Below, one piece after another: positions 8,089 through 17,884 of a stretch of DNA of 56,069 bases. The DNA is taken from assembly GCA_015485155.1 (NCBI GenBank), contig WFUF01000024.1, positions 1-56,069 on the forward strand. The letters run 5' to 3'. The notes beneath the pieces are model-generated. The model ran no database searches. It had not been told where the DNA came from and was given only the letters and a program-made list of their open reading frames with translations. Made by a program: the position numbers and the translations under genes. Source of the stretch: Robiginitomaculum sp. GTDB taxonomy: Bacteria > Pseudomonadota > Alphaproteobacteria > Caulobacterales > Maricaulaceae. The stretch's first letter is position 1, and every line of letters starts with the position of its first letter.

Positions 8089-8246
8089 GCATTTTGAACC
8101 GCAAAACCCGCGCTTAAACTAGCGAGGCTTGCCGTCGCGGTAGCGCAAGCAACGCGCTCAACTAGCCGATAGGCGGTAGCGCAAGCAAAGATTCCTCAAC
8201 TAGCGAAGCGATAGGACACAAAAACCTTCCCACTTTTGCTTGCAAA
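8089..8246 (+). repeat. Modular hairpin repeat, element C (three modules)
   Basis: It begins one base after the yqgE stop with GCATTTTGAACCGCAAAACCCG and ends with CTTCCCACTTTTGCTTGCAAATA, a diverged right end. Module stems: GCGCT 8110-8114 with AGCGC 8142-8146; GCGCT 8154-8158 with AGCGC 8178-8182; TCCT 8193-8196 with AGGA 8213-8216. It fills the gap between two convergent genes. Confidence 0.8.
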
Positions 8247-8254
8247 TACTTGTA

Positions 8255-8842
8255 TCACGATCCTTGCGGGGCAAGCCGGGCCAACAGGACATGGTCAGAC
8301 CACACATCATTTATTTTCAAATATTCCCTGGCCAGACCCTCTTCGATAAAATTGCATTTTTGCAATAGTCTTCTTGAAGCCGTATTATGCGGCAGGCACG
8401 CAGCTTCAAGGCGATGCAAATTCAAATCATCAAAACAAAAATTAGCTATTGCCTGCACAGCATCATGGGTAAATCCAAGGCGTTGATAGGGCCTGCCAAC
8501 CCAGTATCCAAGCGATGCTGTCTGCGCCACTCCACGGCGCACATTGGACACATTACAGCCGCCAACCAGCCTGTCATCGGACACCCTAAACACCAAAAAT
8601 GCATAAGCCAGTGAGCGCAAACGATCCTCATGATAGCGCCGCACCCGCCGCTTAAACGAAGAATGGGTTAACTCATCATTGGCCCATTTTGGCTCCCATG
8701 GCTGTAAAAAACCCTGACTGCATGCGCGCAGTCTGGCCCATTCGTGATAATCTGATAATTGCGGCGGACGCAAAGATACCTGACCAAAATGCAATTCATC
8801 ACCGCTATCAGCATAATCTGATCGAAATAAAGCCAAAACCAA
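8255..8842 (-). CDS. GNAT N-acetyltransferase, RimJ/RimL-like
   Basis: A 195-residue acetyltransferase using acetyl-CoA. The family pattern is visible: LRPPQLSDYHEWARLR at the N-terminus, LVGGCNVSNVRRG in the middle, GYWVGRPYQRLGFTHDAVQAI for the acetyl-CoA pyrophosphate loop region, and HRLEAACLPHNTASRRLLQKCNF for the C-terminal motif. This layout is typical of RimJ-type enzymes that acetylate ribosomal protein N-termini, but other substrates are possible. It lies 22 bases downstream of SURF1 on the same strand and may be read through from the oxidase operon. Confidence 0.88.
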   Translation of the reverse strand: MVLALFRSDYADSGDELHFGQVSLRPPQLSDYHEWARLRACSQGFLQPWEPKWANDELTHSSFKRRVRRYHEDRLRSLAYAFLVFRVSDDRLVGGCNVSNVRRGVAQTASLGYWVGRPYQRLGFTHDAVQAIANFCFDDLNLHRLEAACLPHNTASRRLLQKCNFIEEGLAREYLKINDVWSDHVLLARLAPQGS

Positions 8843-8864
8843 CCCCTCATACCCAAATATTATT

Positions 8865-9587
8865 TTACCCGAACCTTAGCCGCCCATTCTGCCGATGCCA
8901 AAGCAGATATATAATCAACAAAACCAAAGCCAAACCAAACCAGGTCAAGGCATAGTCCAGATGATTATTCACCGGTGTCGGAGGCGCTCCAGTCGGCATT
9001 GGCCACGGGCTATTGCTGTCACTTGCAATCAGATCCAGTGTAAATCTGGTTTCAAATTTTTCAGCAAAGCCCAAATCCTCCGCCATAGCCGGCAAATCCC
9101 GCCAAAACCAAAGCCCGTGCTCAATATCTGGAGACGGAACCATCCGCCGCCGCTCTCCCACCGGCCGCAGCAATCCTTGCAATAGTACCTTCTCTGATGG
9201 CGGAGGTGCAAAATTCTTTGCCTCACGATCAGGAACAAATCCCCTGACTACAAAAAACACCGGCCCTGTATCCGGTTTGAAGAGTCTAATCGGATAGAAC
9301 CCCGGCTTGCCATCACGCAGCCCATAAAGCTTGCGAGCATCAAAGTCTGCAAGATATTGACCCGACACAATTACTTTTTTCCATGCTGCGTTCTGGTCAA
9401 TATTTGTTTTGTCATCATAAAGGCTTGCAATCGCAACTGCCGGAGCGCTATTGCTGGCATTCAGCTTGGCAATTAAATCCTGCTTCCATTGCAATCGCTG
9501 TAATTGCCATGTTCCAAGAGAGCCCAATATTGCCAAAGACAACAACAAAAAAATACTCATCCACAAGGCCGGGCGAAAAAAAATCAT
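8865..9587 (-). CDS. SURF1 family cytochrome oxidase assembly protein
   Basis: A 240-residue SURF1 protein, involved in heme a insertion into subunit I of the aa3 oxidase. It has the two terminal membrane helices of the family: residues 8-27 (SIFLLLSLAILGSLGTWQLQRLQWK) and about 212-230, followed by a short basic tail. Family motifs GLRDGKPGFYPIRL and VVRGFVPD are in the periplasmic part. Its ATG overlaps the DUF983 stop by four bases, so translation is probably coupled. Confidence 0.92.
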   Translation of the reverse strand: MIFFRPALWMSIFLLLSLAILGSLGTWQLQRLQWKQDLIAKLNASNSAPAVAIASLYDDKTNIDQNAAWKKVIVSGQYLADFDARKLYGLRDGKPGFYPIRLFKPDTGPVFFVVRGFVPDREAKNFAPPPSEKVLLQGLLRPVGERRRMVPSPDIEHGLWFWRDLPAMAEDLGFAEKFETRFTLDLIASDSNSPWPMPTGAPPTPVNNHLDYALTWFGLALVLLIIYLLWHRQNGRLRFG

Positions 9588-9970
9588 TGATTATCTTCCT
9601 CTTCGGGCCTTGAGGTATCCAGTACCCCGGGCCTGGCATCATGTTTGAACATCAAGCCATACCAAAGCCCACGGAATGGGCGCAGCAGAACCACCACCAA
9701 TATGGTTGCAAGCGGCAGCCACAGCAAGGAATGAACCCAGATTGGCGGCTGGAATATTTTTTCCACCGCCAAAACAGGAACTATGATCAGAAAGCCGACA
9801 ACGCTCATCACCAGAACCGCCGGGCCATCGCCAGCATCATCCTGATTAAACTGGGTACTGCAGGACTCGCAGGCTTCTGCAAATGTCAGATAGCCTGCGA
9901 ATAATCTACCCTCACCACAGTTCGGGCATTTCCCAAGAAAACCCCGGCCAACTGGTGAATTTATCCTCAC
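9584..9970 (-). CDS. DUF983 membrane protein of the cytochrome oxidase operon
   Basis: A 128-residue protein starting at GTG 9970, whose GTGA overlaps the ctaE stop. The longer frame to 10039 overlaps ctaE for no reason. A zinc-ribbon-like CPNCGEG plus CESC pair lies near the N-terminus and two hydrophobic segments follow. DUF983 proteins sit in alphaproteobacterial oxidase operons between subunit III and SURF1; the function is presumed to be assembly but is not proven. The protein ends in an acidic tail. Confidence 0.87.
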   Translation of the reverse strand: MRINSPVGRGFLGKCPNCGEGRLFAGYLTFAEACESCSTQFNQDDAGDGPAVLVMSVVGFLIIVPVLAVEKIFQPPIWVHSLLWLPLATILVVVLLRPFRGLWYGLMFKHDARPGVLDTSRPEEEDNQ

Positions 9971-10776
9971 CCTGCATATACGACATAGACAAAGACGAAC
10001 AGGAACAACCAGACCACGTCCACAAAGTGCCAATACCATGCAGCTGCCTCAAATCCAAAATGATGTTTTGGAGTAAAGGCACCAGCCATTAAGCGGAACA
10101 GACAAACTGCCAGAAAAATAGTACCGATGATCACATGAGCTCCGTGAAAGCCTGTGGCCATAAAGAAGGTAGCGCCATAGAGGTTTCCGGAGAAAGAAAA
10201 CCCTGCTTCGGCATATTCAATGGCTTGCAGTGTAGTAAACGCCATACCTAGCAAAACCGTCAACAACAGCCCGATCTTTGCATCTTTTCTCTTGCCTTCG
10301 ATCAAAGCATGGTGTGCCCAGGTGACAGTGGTACCAGATAACAGCAATACCATGGTATTGGCCAAAGGCAGATGCCATGGATTAAAGGTCTCAATACCTT
10401 CCGGCGGCCAAACTCCGGCACCGCGAATTTCTATAAACATTGCTCCTTCAAAGAACATCCAGAACCAGGCCACAAAGAACATAACCTCGGACATGATGAA
10501 CAAAACCATGCCATAGCGCATTCCCAGTTCAACAACCGGCGTATGATCGCCTTGTTTGCCTTCGCGGATCACATCGGCCCACCAGCCATACATGGTGATC
10601 AGAACGCCCACAAAGCCCAAAATCATTAAATAAGGTGAACCTTCCGGTATGCCGAAAAGCCCGGCCATATACGCAACCCCGCCAAATGTCAGCACAAATG
10701 CGGAAACAGCGCCTACAAGTGGCCAAGGACTCGGATTGACAATGTGATAGTCGTGCTCAACAGCATGATCTGACAT
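9967..10776 (-). CDS. ctaE: Cytochrome c oxidase subunit III
   Basis: A 269-residue subunit III of the aa3-type oxidase, with seven hydrophobic segments. Family signatures seen: [40 protein letters not shown] with the lipid-interacting Glu, and the C-terminal [20 protein letters not shown] chose ATG 10776 ([11 protein letters not shown]); the longer frame to 10803 has no support. A run of G's precedes the start and may serve as the ribosome site. A gap of about 90 bases separates it from ctaG. Confidence 0.96.
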   Translation of the reverse strand: MSDHAVEHDYHIVNPSPWPLVGAVSAFVLTFGGVAYMAGLFGIPEGSPYLMILGFVGVLITMYGWWADVIREGKQGDHTPVVELGMRYGMVLFIMSEVMFFVAWFWMFFEGAMFIEIRGAGVWPPEGIETFNPWHLPLANTMVLLLSGTTVTWAHHALIEGKRKDAKIGLLLTVLLGMAFTTLQAIEYAEAGFSFSGNLYGATFFMATGFHGAHVIIGTIFLAVCLFRLMAGAFTPKHHFGFEAAAWYWHFVDVVWLFLFVFVYVVYAG

Positions 10777-10866
10777 GGGTACCCCCCCAATTTGCAAGCG
10801 CAAGCGCCTGTAACAATGTTTAGCCCGCCTTCGCAGGTTGCGGCAACATGCCGCTAATGCTCCATA

Positions 10867-11466
10867 CTAACGGAGCGAATTGGTTTCTTCTCTGCCCTTA
10901 TTGCTAAGAGCAGTAACAGTCTTGGGATTCTTCTTTTCGAAGAATGTGTAAGACAAGGTTAATGTGGTTACATCATTTAAGTGCCAGTCGTCTGCAATCG
11001 CAGGATCCACATAATACAAGACCGGCATGGATATGCTTTCACCAGGTTGCAGCAACTGCTCCGTGAAGCAAAAACACTCCAGTTTCACAAAATAACCAGC
11101 GGCCTTTAACGGTGTAATATTAAAAGTTGCGGTTCCGACCAGAGGCTTGTCAGAAATATTCTTGGCCTCATAATAAGCCATAACACTTTCGCCAATTTTG
11201 GTTTCCTGATCCAGTTGAACAGGACGAAATTCCCACTCCAGCTTCGGATCAACATTGGCATCAAAACGAACTGTCATTGAGCGGGCCAGAACCTCATCGG
11301 CAGCAACTTCAGATACTTTTGGCGTGCCACCAAATCCAGTAACCTGACAAAACAGCCTGTACAGGGGCACCGACGCATAAGCCAAGCCCAGCATGCCAAG
11401 CACAACCCCGCCCAACAGAAGCAAGGAACGCTGGTTTTTGTTGTCGGTTTTGTCCCTAAAGTACAC
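10867..11466 (-). CDS. ctaG: Cytochrome c oxidase assembly protein CtaG/Cox11
   Basis: A copper chaperone that delivers copper to the CuB site of subunit I. One membrane helix (SLLLLGGVVLGMLGLAYASVPLY) anchors a periplasmic beta domain with the copper-binding pair in LECFCFTEQ, and the typical N-terminal LFCQVTGFGGT. I chose GTG 11466 (199 residues), preceded by AAGGGGC; the longer frame to 11538 would run deep into coxF in another frame. It overlaps the end of coxF by 11 bases. Confidence 0.94.
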   Translation of the reverse strand: MYFRDKTDNKNQRSLLLLGGVVLGMLGLAYASVPLYRLFCQVTGFGGTPKVSEVAADEVLARSMTVRFDANVDPKLEWEFRPVQLDQETKIGESVMAYYEAKNISDKPLVGTATFNITPLKAAGYFVKLECFCFTEQLLQPGESISMPVLYYVDPAIADDWHLNDVTTLTLSYTFFEKKNPKTVTALSNKGREETNSLR

Positions 11467-11611
11467 CGTTTGCCGCCCCTTGAGCAATTTTGAAATAAGT
11501 GACCAGAAAGACCACAGCCACGAATGCAAACAATCCAATGCCGATCGCCGCCGAACGTCTCTTTTGGGATTTTTTCTGCTCCTCGGTTAGCAAGATACCA
11601 TCATCCATCAT
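11456..11611 (-). CDS. CoxF-like small membrane protein
   Basis: A 51-residue frame. The protein is [20 protein letters not shown], then one membrane helix [19 protein letters not shown] and a short tail. Position, size and topology match the small CoxF-like protein found between ctaB and ctaG in many alphaproteobacterial oxidase operons. Its ATG overlaps the ctaB stop by four bases (ATGA), and its 3' end overlaps the ctaG start. Small genes like this are easily missed by automatic annotation. Confidence 0.85.
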   Translation of the reverse strand: MMDDGILLTEEQKKSQKRRSAAIGIGLFAFVAVVFLVTYFKIAQGAANGVL

Positions 11612-12597
11612 GCAGCTCCTGATATCAGGTTAAAAGGTATTGCAAAATATAATCCGGCTCCATACTCAACCAATAATGCCGCAAACAGGCAAAACAGATA
11701 AACAATGGAAAACGCAAACAAATCACGGGCGGCGCGGTCGCCTTTCACCACTTCGTACAAGTGTTCTTTTGACTGAGTGCGCTCGGAACCGGCCAAAGAG
11801 AAAAACACCCGCCCGGCCAAAATCAAAAACAACGCACCGGCACCAATAGAGACAATCGCGTACAAAACACCGCCAAGGCCGGTTAACACAGGCAATACCC
11901 CAGCTATGCTGACCAATATGGAATAAACCATGATGTGCCGCCGGGTGGTTGCTGCACCTTTTACAACCGGCAACATGGGCACGCCTGCGGCGGCATAATC
12001 GCCGCGTTTATAGAGCGCCAGTGCCCAGAAATGCGGCGGGGTCCACAGCATAATAATTGCAAACAGCAAAAAGGAATTAATATCAATCCCGCCAGTGCTG
12101 ACCGCCCAGCCAATCATCGGTGGAAATGCCCCTGCGGCGCCACCAATTACGATATTTTGCGGCGTGCGGCGCTTTAGGCCCATGGAATAAATCACTACAT
12201 AAAAGAATATGGTGAAGGCTAAAAACCCGGCAGCAAAATAATTTGCAGCGGCACCCAGTAACAAGACCGCAACCACCGACAAAAACAAGCCAAAACCCAA
12301 AGCATCAGAAGCCAGCAGCCTTCCGGCCGGTATTGGTCTGCGCCGGGTACGACTCATTTTGGCGTCAATATCAGCGTCAAACCACATATTAAGCGCACCT
12401 GCAGCTCCAGCACCAAGAGCAATGGCGAAAACAGCAATGGCACCAAGTACCGGATGCACACTGCCCGGAGCCGCCATCATGCCAACCAGCGCCGTAAATA
12501 CCACGAGCGACATCACCCGCGGCTTTAACAGGGCAAGATAATCTGCCGGTAAAGCCGCTGGCAATTTGAAGGTATCAGATGAACCAATGTCGCTCAT
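11608..12597 (-). CDS. ctaB: Protoheme IX farnesyltransferase (heme O synthase)
   Basis: A 329-residue UbiA-family prenyltransferase that makes heme O from heme B for the oxidase. The first aspartate motif is in [15 protein letters not shown] and the second region in [18 protein letters not shown]. Multiple membrane helices are predicted, as expected. It starts 18 bases after the ctaD stop and ends in an ATGA overlap with coxF. Confidence 0.96.
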   Translation of the reverse strand: MSDIGSSDTFKLPAALPADYLALLKPRVMSLVVFTALVGMMAAPGSVHPVLGAIAVFAIALGAGAAGALNMWFDADIDAKMSRTRRRPIPAGRLLASDALGFGLFLSVVAVLLLGAAANYFAAGFLAFTIFFYVVIYSMGLKRRTPQNIVIGGAAGAFPPMIGWAVSTGGIDINSFLLFAIIMLWTPPHFWALALYKRGDYAAAGVPMLPVVKGAATTRRHIMVYSILVSIAGVLPVLTGLGGVLYAIVSIGAGALFLILAGRVFFSLAGSERTQSKEHLYEVVKGDRAARDLFAFSIVYLFCLFAALLVEYGAGLYFAIPFNLISGAA

Positions 12598-12615
12598 AGC
12601 CGTTAGTTCCAGTTA

Positions 12616-14217
12616 TCACTTCACACGGGGAAGTTTCTCAAATGTGTGAAATGGCGGTGGTGAGGACACAGTCCACTCCAGCGTATTGGCACCCTCTCCC
12701 CATGGGTTGGCCTCGGCCTTGCGCTTGCGAACAAATGCATCAACCAGCACCAGAACAAATAACAGTGCGCCAAATACAGTTAAGGCAGTCCCGGCAGAAG
12801 ACACCATATTCCAGTAGGCATAGGCATCATTATAGTCTGGAATCCGGCGTGGCATCGCATTTAAGCCAAGGAAATGCTGCGGGAAGAAAGTTACATTCAC
12901 ACCCACAAATGTGACCCAGAAATGCGCTTTGCCAAGAAATTCATTATACTTATAGCCGGTCATTTTGCCAAACCAGTAATAAAATCCGGCAAAGATTCCA
13001 AACACAGCACCAAGACTTAAAGTATAGTGGAAGTGAGCGACCACATAATAGGTATCATGCACCGCAATATCCATACCGGCATTGGCCAGCAATACCCCGG
13101 TAACACCGCCCACGGTAAATAAGAAGATCAGCCCCAGGGCCCAAAGCATTGGCGTTTCAAAGGTAAGAGACCCACCCCACATGGTCGCCAGCCATGAGAA
13201 TATTTTAATTCCCGTTGGCACCGCAATCACCATGGTGGCCGCAACAAAATAAGCCTTCATATCAACCGGCATACCCACTGTGTACATATGGTGCGCCCAA
13301 ACGATAAACCCGACAAATCCGATTGCGATCATCGCATAGGCCATGCCCAGATAACCAAAGATCGGCTTACGCGAAAATGTCGAGACAACATGACTGATAA
13401 TACCAAAGGCCGGCAAAATCATAATATACACTTCCGGATGACCAAAGAACCAGAACAAGTGCTGGAACATTACCGGATCACCACCGCCAGAGGGATCAAA
13501 GAATGTGGTTCCAAACTGACGATCAGTAAGCAACATGGTAATGGCACCCGCCAGAACCGGCAGGGACAATAACAACAAGAATGCAGTTACCAGTATCGAC
13601 CACGCAAACAGCGGCATTTTATGCAAATTCATGCCAGGGGCACGCATATTCAAAATTGTGGTGATAAAATTAATAGCGCCCAAAATCGAACTGATACCAG
13701 CCAAATGCAATGAAAAAATTGCCAAATCCATACTCGGCCCCGGATGCCCGGCAGTAGAGGACAAAGGAGGATAAGCCGTCCAACCCCCGCCAAAACCGTT
13801 ACTTCCTGAGGCCCCTGGTACAAACAATGACAGCACAATAAGAATTAGAGCAAAAAACCACAGCCAGAAGGATATATTGTTCATACGCGGGAACGCCATA
13901 TCCGGTGCCCCGATCATTAAGGGAACAAACCAGTTGCCAAAACCGGCAATAATCACCGGCATAACAAAAAAGAACACCATTACCAGCCCGTGAGCGGTAA
14001 TAAACACATTAAACAATTGCTCGGAGGCAAAAATATCAAGCCCCGGTTCGGCCAATTCCAGGCGCATGGCCCAGGACAACACCGCCCCGACCAGACCGCC
14101 TAAAAAGCCGCCAATCAGATAAAGCGTGCCAATATCCTTGTGGTTGGTTGAAAACAGCCAGCGGGCCACAAAACCCGGCTTATGATCGTGTACTTCCTCA
14201 TGGGTCGCATCAGACAT
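12616..14217 (-). CDS. ctaD: Cytochrome c oxidase subunit I
   Basis: A 533-residue catalytic subunit holding heme a, heme a3 and CuB, with about twelve membrane helices. The CuB/heme motif [14 protein letters not shown], including the crosslinked His-Tyr pair, is intact. [10 protein letters not shown] and [12 protein letters not shown] (the axial and CuB histidines) are also present. I chose ATG 14217 (MSDATHEEV), preceded by AAGGGG; the frame extends to 14283 without support. It lies 16 bases after ctaC. Confidence 0.97.
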   Translation of the reverse strand: MSDATHEEVHDHKPGFVARWLFSTNHKDIGTLYLIGGFLGGLVGAVLSWAMRLELAEPGLDIFASEQLFNVFITAHGLVMVFFFVMPVIIAGFGNWFVPLMIGAPDMAFPRMNNISFWLWFFALILIVLSLFVPGASGSNGFGGGWTAYPPLSSTAGHPGPSMDLAIFSLHLAGISSILGAINFITTILNMRAPGMNLHKMPLFAWSILVTAFLLLLSLPVLAGAITMLLTDRQFGTTFFDPSGGGDPVMFQHLFWFFGHPEVYIMILPAFGIISHVVSTFSRKPIFGYLGMAYAMIAIGFVGFIVWAHHMYTVGMPVDMKAYFVAATMVIAVPTGIKIFSWLATMWGGSLTFETPMLWALGLIFLFTVGGVTGVLLANAGMDIAVHDTYYVVAHFHYTLSLGAVFGIFAGFYYWFGKMTGYKYNEFLGKAHFWVTFVGVNVTFFPQHFLGLNAMPRRIPDYNDAYAYWNMVSSAGTALTVFGALLFVLVLVDAFVRKRKAEANPWGEGANTLEWTVSSPPPFHTFEKLPRVK

Positions 14218-14233
14218 TCTATACCCCTTAAAA

Positions 14234-15088
14234 TCAGTTGGCAGCAGCAAACTGGACACCGTCCAGTTTCTGGATTTGCGCATAATCGGCCTGGGTTTTT
14301 AGCAACCAGGCATCAAACTCAGCTTGTGGTAAGACCTTAACTTCAATCGGCATAAAACCGTGTCGAGCGCCGCAAAGCTCTGCGCACTGTCCATAATAAA
14401 TGCCCGGCTCATCCACTTTGAACCAAATTTCGTTAAGCTTGCCCGGTATTGCATCAATTTTGACACCAAAGGCCGGAACGGTAAAGGCATGCAAAACATC
14501 GGCTGCGGTAACTACCACCCGAACCACCTTGCCTGCCGGAACCACCATCGGGTTATCCACGCCCAGCAATCTTGGCTTGCCCGCTGCAGCAGCAGCTTCA
14601 TCATCGAGCATGATCGAGGAATATGTGACGGTTTTTTCCGGATCACCGGCAGGATCAGTATACTCATAATCCCAATACCATTGGTAGCCGGTAGCCTTGA
14701 CCGTAATATCAGAAGGCGGGATCACGTCCTGCTTGTACATGAGCGGAAACGAGAAAAAGGCAATAAAGACCAAAATCAGAACCGGGATCAACGTCCAGGC
14801 TATTTCAAGCTTTACATTATGAGAAACCTTGCTGGGCACCGGATTGGCCTTGGCGTTGAACCTCAATACAATATAGGTCAGCAGCCCAAAAACCAGCAAG
14901 ACCACACCGACCATGATCGGCATTAAAATCACATTATGAAAAAAATGGATTTGCTCTGCAACCTCAGTAGCGGCTGGCTGAAATCCAATGGCTTTATCCG
15001 TAGGCCCGTATTGCTCCAGCTGGGCCAGCGCCGGCCCAGCAAACAAACTGCCCGACGCAACTGCGCCTAAAATTGACCGAGTTCGCAT
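14234..15088 (-). CDS. ctaC: Cytochrome c oxidase subunit II
   Basis: A 284-residue subunit II with a signal peptide (cleavage expected near ALAQ), two membrane helices (about residues 50-75 and 92-115) and a periplasmic CuA domain. CuA ligands are present: DVLHAF for the His and [12 protein letters not shown] for the two Cys, Glu, His and Met. The aromatic electron entry patch YQWYWDYEY is present. A strong GAGGGG ribosome site precedes the start. It is the first gene of the oxidase operon. Confidence 0.96.
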   Translation of the reverse strand: MRTRSILGAVASGSLFAGPALAQLEQYGPTDKAIGFQPAATEVAEQIHFFHNVILMPIMVGVVLLVFGLLTYIVLRFNAKANPVPSKVSHNVKLEIAWTLIPVLILVFIAFFSFPLMYKQDVIPPSDITVKATGYQWYWDYEYTDPAGDPEKTVTYSSIMLDDEAAAAAGKPRLLGVDNPMVVPAGKVVRVVVTAADVLHAFTVPAFGVKIDAIPGKLNEIWFKVDEPGIYYGQCAELCGARHGFMPIEVKVLPQAEFDAWLLKTQADYAQIQKLDGVQFAAAN

Positions 15089-15317
15089 GTTTTCCCCTCA
15101 ATTTTCATTCTGCCCGGAGTAAAGCTCCGAACAACATTCATCGCAAGGGGCTACCGCTGACAAAATGTCGCAGAATCCAGCACCCCTGCCCACAAGTGCT
15201 TGTTGCAGTTTCCCCGGCAAAAAAGCAAGCAGATTTTACAAGGAAACCTGCTGTATATTGAAAAAAACCCAATTATGTGGTAGTTGATGGCATCAAGAGT
15301 TGCAGGAGCAATCACAT

Positions 15318-15893
15318 ATGAAATCCCAAACAACCCTTTTTATTGCTGGAGTTCTTGCCATAAGTGGACTTTCCTATTCTGGAACATCCTATGCCGGCAC
15401 AGTGGTTATTGGCGAAAACCTTGGCGCAAGTTGCTATAGGGAAGCCAAAAGCGGTCGCAGTGGCAAAACATCTCTTGATATTTGTGATTCGGCCCTGCGC
15501 GATGAGATGCTAACAGCAACAGACATGGCTGCTACTTATGTTAATCGCGGCATTGTCCGCTCGGCCAGCGGTGATATTAGCGGTGCCATTAAGGATTATG
15601 ATCGTGCTTTGAGCATAAACCCGCAACTGGCCGAAGCTTTTGCCAATCGTGGCACAGCCCTGATGCGTCAAACCAGATATGAGCAGGCACTTACAGAATT
15701 AAACCAGGCTTTATCCCTAAAACCAAAGGATCCCGGCAGTGTTTATTTCAACCGTGGCATTTTGTACGAGCATTTTGGCGATCTAAAGCAGGCCTATCTT
15801 GATTATACCAGAGCCTCGGAATTGCGCCCCGAATGGCGACAGCCAAAGCAGGAGCTTGAAAGATTTGCCGTTCACAAAAAAACAGTTGATTAA
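15318..15893 (+). CDS. Exported tetratricopeptide-repeat protein
   Basis: A 191-residue protein with a signal peptide (MKSQTTLFIAGVLAISGLSY, cut expected near SYA-G) and three TPR units at about residues 70-170 (YVNRGIVRSASGDISGAIKD, then FANRGTALMRQTRYEQALTE, then YFNRGILYEHFGDLKQAYLD). TPRs mediate protein-protein contact; the partner is unknown. ATG 15318 with AGGAG ten bases upstream is preferred over TTG 15300. It is transcribed divergently from the oxidase operon. Confidence 0.85.
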   Translation: MKSQTTLFIAGVLAISGLSYSGTSYAGTVVIGENLGASCYREAKSGRSGKTSLDICDSALRDEMLTATDMAATYVNRGIVRSASGDISGAIKDYDRALSINPQLAEAFANRGTALMRQTRYEQALTELNQALSLKPKDPGSVYFNRGILYEHFGDLKQAYLDYTRASELRPEWRQPKQELERFAVHKKTVD

Positions 15894-15949
15894 GGGCTTT
15901 GTAGCAAAAACTGATTGAGAACTTTTTTCATGCGGGCTAAGCCTGCGCC

Positions 15950-17368
15950 ATGACAAAAATTCAAAATCCATTTTCCGATACTGATCTCTCACTTGAAATT
16001 GCCCAAAACGAGACCGAACAGGCCTTGTCCGGGGCTGATGATGGTGAGCTTTATATAGAGCAAAGCTGTTCAGAAAGCTTTGGTTTTGATGACGGACGCC
16101 TGAAAAATGCCTCCTATGATGCCAGCCGAGGCTTTGGCTTGCGTCGGGTTATCGGTGATAGCAGCGGATTTGCCCACTCCACAGAAATGACACCGGCCGC
16201 CTTGCGACGTGCGGCTCTGGCTGTGCGCGGAGCAGACCGGGGCCGCACCGGCAACTGGGCCGACAATCCCCCACGCACCAATCAGCGCCTGTACGGTGAT
16301 TTTGACCCTACACTTTCTCCTGATTTTGCGACCAAATCAGCACTGCTCAAGGAAATAGATACATATTTACGCGAAAAGGACCCACGGGTGATTCAGGTTT
16401 CGGCCTCTTTGGCGGCAGAACAGTCAAATATCACTATTTTGCGCCCCTCAATGGATCCCATATTTGATTCGCGACCCCTTGTCCGCATTGGCATATCGGT
16501 GACGGTTGAACAAAATGGCCGCCGGGAAACTGGCTATATGGGTGCTGGCGGGCGTAGCTCCTATGACAAATGGATTGCCAGTTCCAGTTGGAAGTCGATG
16601 GCGGATGACGCTTTGCGTCAGGCTCTGATCAATCTGGAGGCTATTGATATTTCCGGCGGTGAAATGGATGTGGTTCTTGGCCCCGGATGGCCTGGAATTC
16701 TGTTTCATGAGGCCGTCGGCCACGGGCTGGAAGGAGATTTCAACCGCAAGGGCGAAAGCGCCTTTAGTGGAAAAACCGGCGAACGAGTAGCAGCAAAAGG
16801 CGTAACCCTAGTTGATGATGGCACGATTGCTGAACGCCGGGGCTCTTTGAGTGTCGATGATGAAGGCACCCCAACCCAGCGCACCGTATTGATCGAAGAC
16901 GGAATACTAAAGGGCTATATGCAGGATCGACAAAACGCCCGCTTGATGGGTGTAGCCTCTACGGGTAATGGCCGCCGGGAAAGTTTCTCCTGCCCGCCAA
17001 TGCCGCGCATGACCAACACGGTAATGCAGGCTGGTGATCTTGATCCAAAAGAAATTCTGGCATCATTAGAGAACGGTTTGTATGCGGTGAATTTCGGCGG
17101 CGGACAAGTAGATATAACTTCCGGCAAATTCGTATTCCAGTGCACTTTGGCCTATCTGGTCAAGAATGGTAAAATTGGCGCCCCGGTGAAAGGAGCCACC
17201 CTGATCGGTGACGGGCCAACGGCACTTACCAAAATTTCCATGATCGGTAATGATATGGCCCTTGACCCCGGAGTCGGAGTTTGCGGCAAAGCCGGACAAG
17301 GCGTACCGGTCGGGGTTGGTCAACCCACCTTGAAAATTGGCGGGCTTACGGTTGGCGGCGCTGGCTAA
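15950..17368 (+). CDS. tldD: Metalloprotease TldD
   Basis: A 472-residue TldD. With PmbA/TldE it forms a protease that trims peptides such as microcin B17 precursor and CcdA. The zinc motif HEAVGHGLEGD is intact, and the C-terminal barrel ends with GDMALDPGVGVCGKAGQG-type sequence. No pmbA lies nearby. TldD next to the cytochrome oxidase operon is a recurrent alphaproteobacterial arrangement. A repeat element follows the stop by about 30 bases. Confidence 0.95.
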   Translation: MTKIQNPFSDTDLSLEIAQNETEQALSGADDGELYIEQSCSESFGFDDGRLKNASYDASRGFGLRRVIGDSSGFAHSTEMTPAALRRAALAVRGADRGRTGNWADNPPRTNQRLYGDFDPTLSPDFATKSALLKEIDTYLREKDPRVIQVSASLAAEQSNITILRPSMDPIFDSRPLVRIGISVTVEQNGRRETGYMGAGGRSSYDKWIASSSWKSMADDALRQALINLEAIDISGGEMDVVLGPGWPGILFHEAVGHGLEGDFNRKGESAFSGKTGERVAAKGVTLVDDGTIAERRGSLSVDDEGTPTQRTVLIEDGILKGYMQDRQNARLMGVASTGNGRRESFSCPPMPRMTNTVMQAGDLDPKEILASLENGLYAVNFGGGQVDITSGKFVFQCTLAYLVKNGKIGAPVKGATLIGDGPTALTKISMIGNDMALDPGVGVCGKAGQGVPVGVGQPTLKIGGLTVGGAG

Positions 17369-17401
17369 ATCAACTATCAAACAGCCGCAGCAGGGTAGCC
17401 A

Positions 17402-17555
17402 TCAAGGGTCATTGCCAAGGGTCACTCTTAGGGTCAGTGCAAATTTCGCTGCCCCTTGAGTGATATTTGCGCTACCTTGCAATCATACAAAAGAAGCACT
17501 TTTTGGTAATAAAATAACCCTGAAATGACCCTTAAAGATACTGGCTGACCCTTGA
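17402..17555. repeat. AGGGTCA-rich element, copy 1
   Basis: A 154-base segment bounded by a perfect 10-base inverted repeat, TCAAGGGTCA (17402-17411) and TGACCCTTGA (17546-17555). The left half holds three direct AGGGTCA units (from about 17405, 17418 and 17430) and the right half two inverted ones. A related copy begins at 55972 and shares blocks such as GGGTCACTCTTA, GGGTCAGTGC and CCTTGAGTGATA. It looks like a small non-coding mobile or regulatory repeat and encodes no protein. Confidence 0.7.
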
Positions 17556-17600
17556 ATTACGGGGATAAGTACAAGAGGTGCCCGCACTTGCCAGAATTGT

Positions 17601-17727
17601 TATAATGTAAGAGTTGGGACCAAAATCCCAAAGCAAATGCTCTTTGACAAGTAAATATTTTTCTCAAACCCAATAAGTATCAAGGGCTCTGTGCGCTCGC
17701 ATCGCGCAAGCAATCCTGACGGTCAGG
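17601..17727 (+). promoter_or_regulatory. Candidate promoter and structured leader of the phosphatase gene
   Basis: A perfect TATAAT (17601-17606) lacks a good -35 box. It is followed by a TTGGGA/TCCCAA hairpin (17614-17631), a TGCGC/GCGCA hairpin (17692-17708) and the odd palindrome CCTGACGGTCAGG (17715-17727). The leader to the start codon is about 280 bases. It matches no riboswitch class I know. The rest of the gap from 17369 to 17884 holds the AGGGTCA element. Confidence 0.35.
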
Positions 17728-17884
17728 TGCATGGGTTTTGTTTGTCTTTGGCAGTTATCCTGTGGGGAAAACAAATACTCATTTTTCCCAAGATCAGAAA
17801 GGAGGCCAATCAAACACGCCCCAAATCATTTATTAACCCTCTGCCGGTTTGATGGAAAACCTTTTTTCAACCGGGGATGCGCGA

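Noticed and set aside
17681-17760. SRP RNA or tRNA-like gene upstream of the phosphatase
   Set aside because: The conserved SRP loop and the tRNA T-loop pattern are absent; only unnamed hairpins remain.
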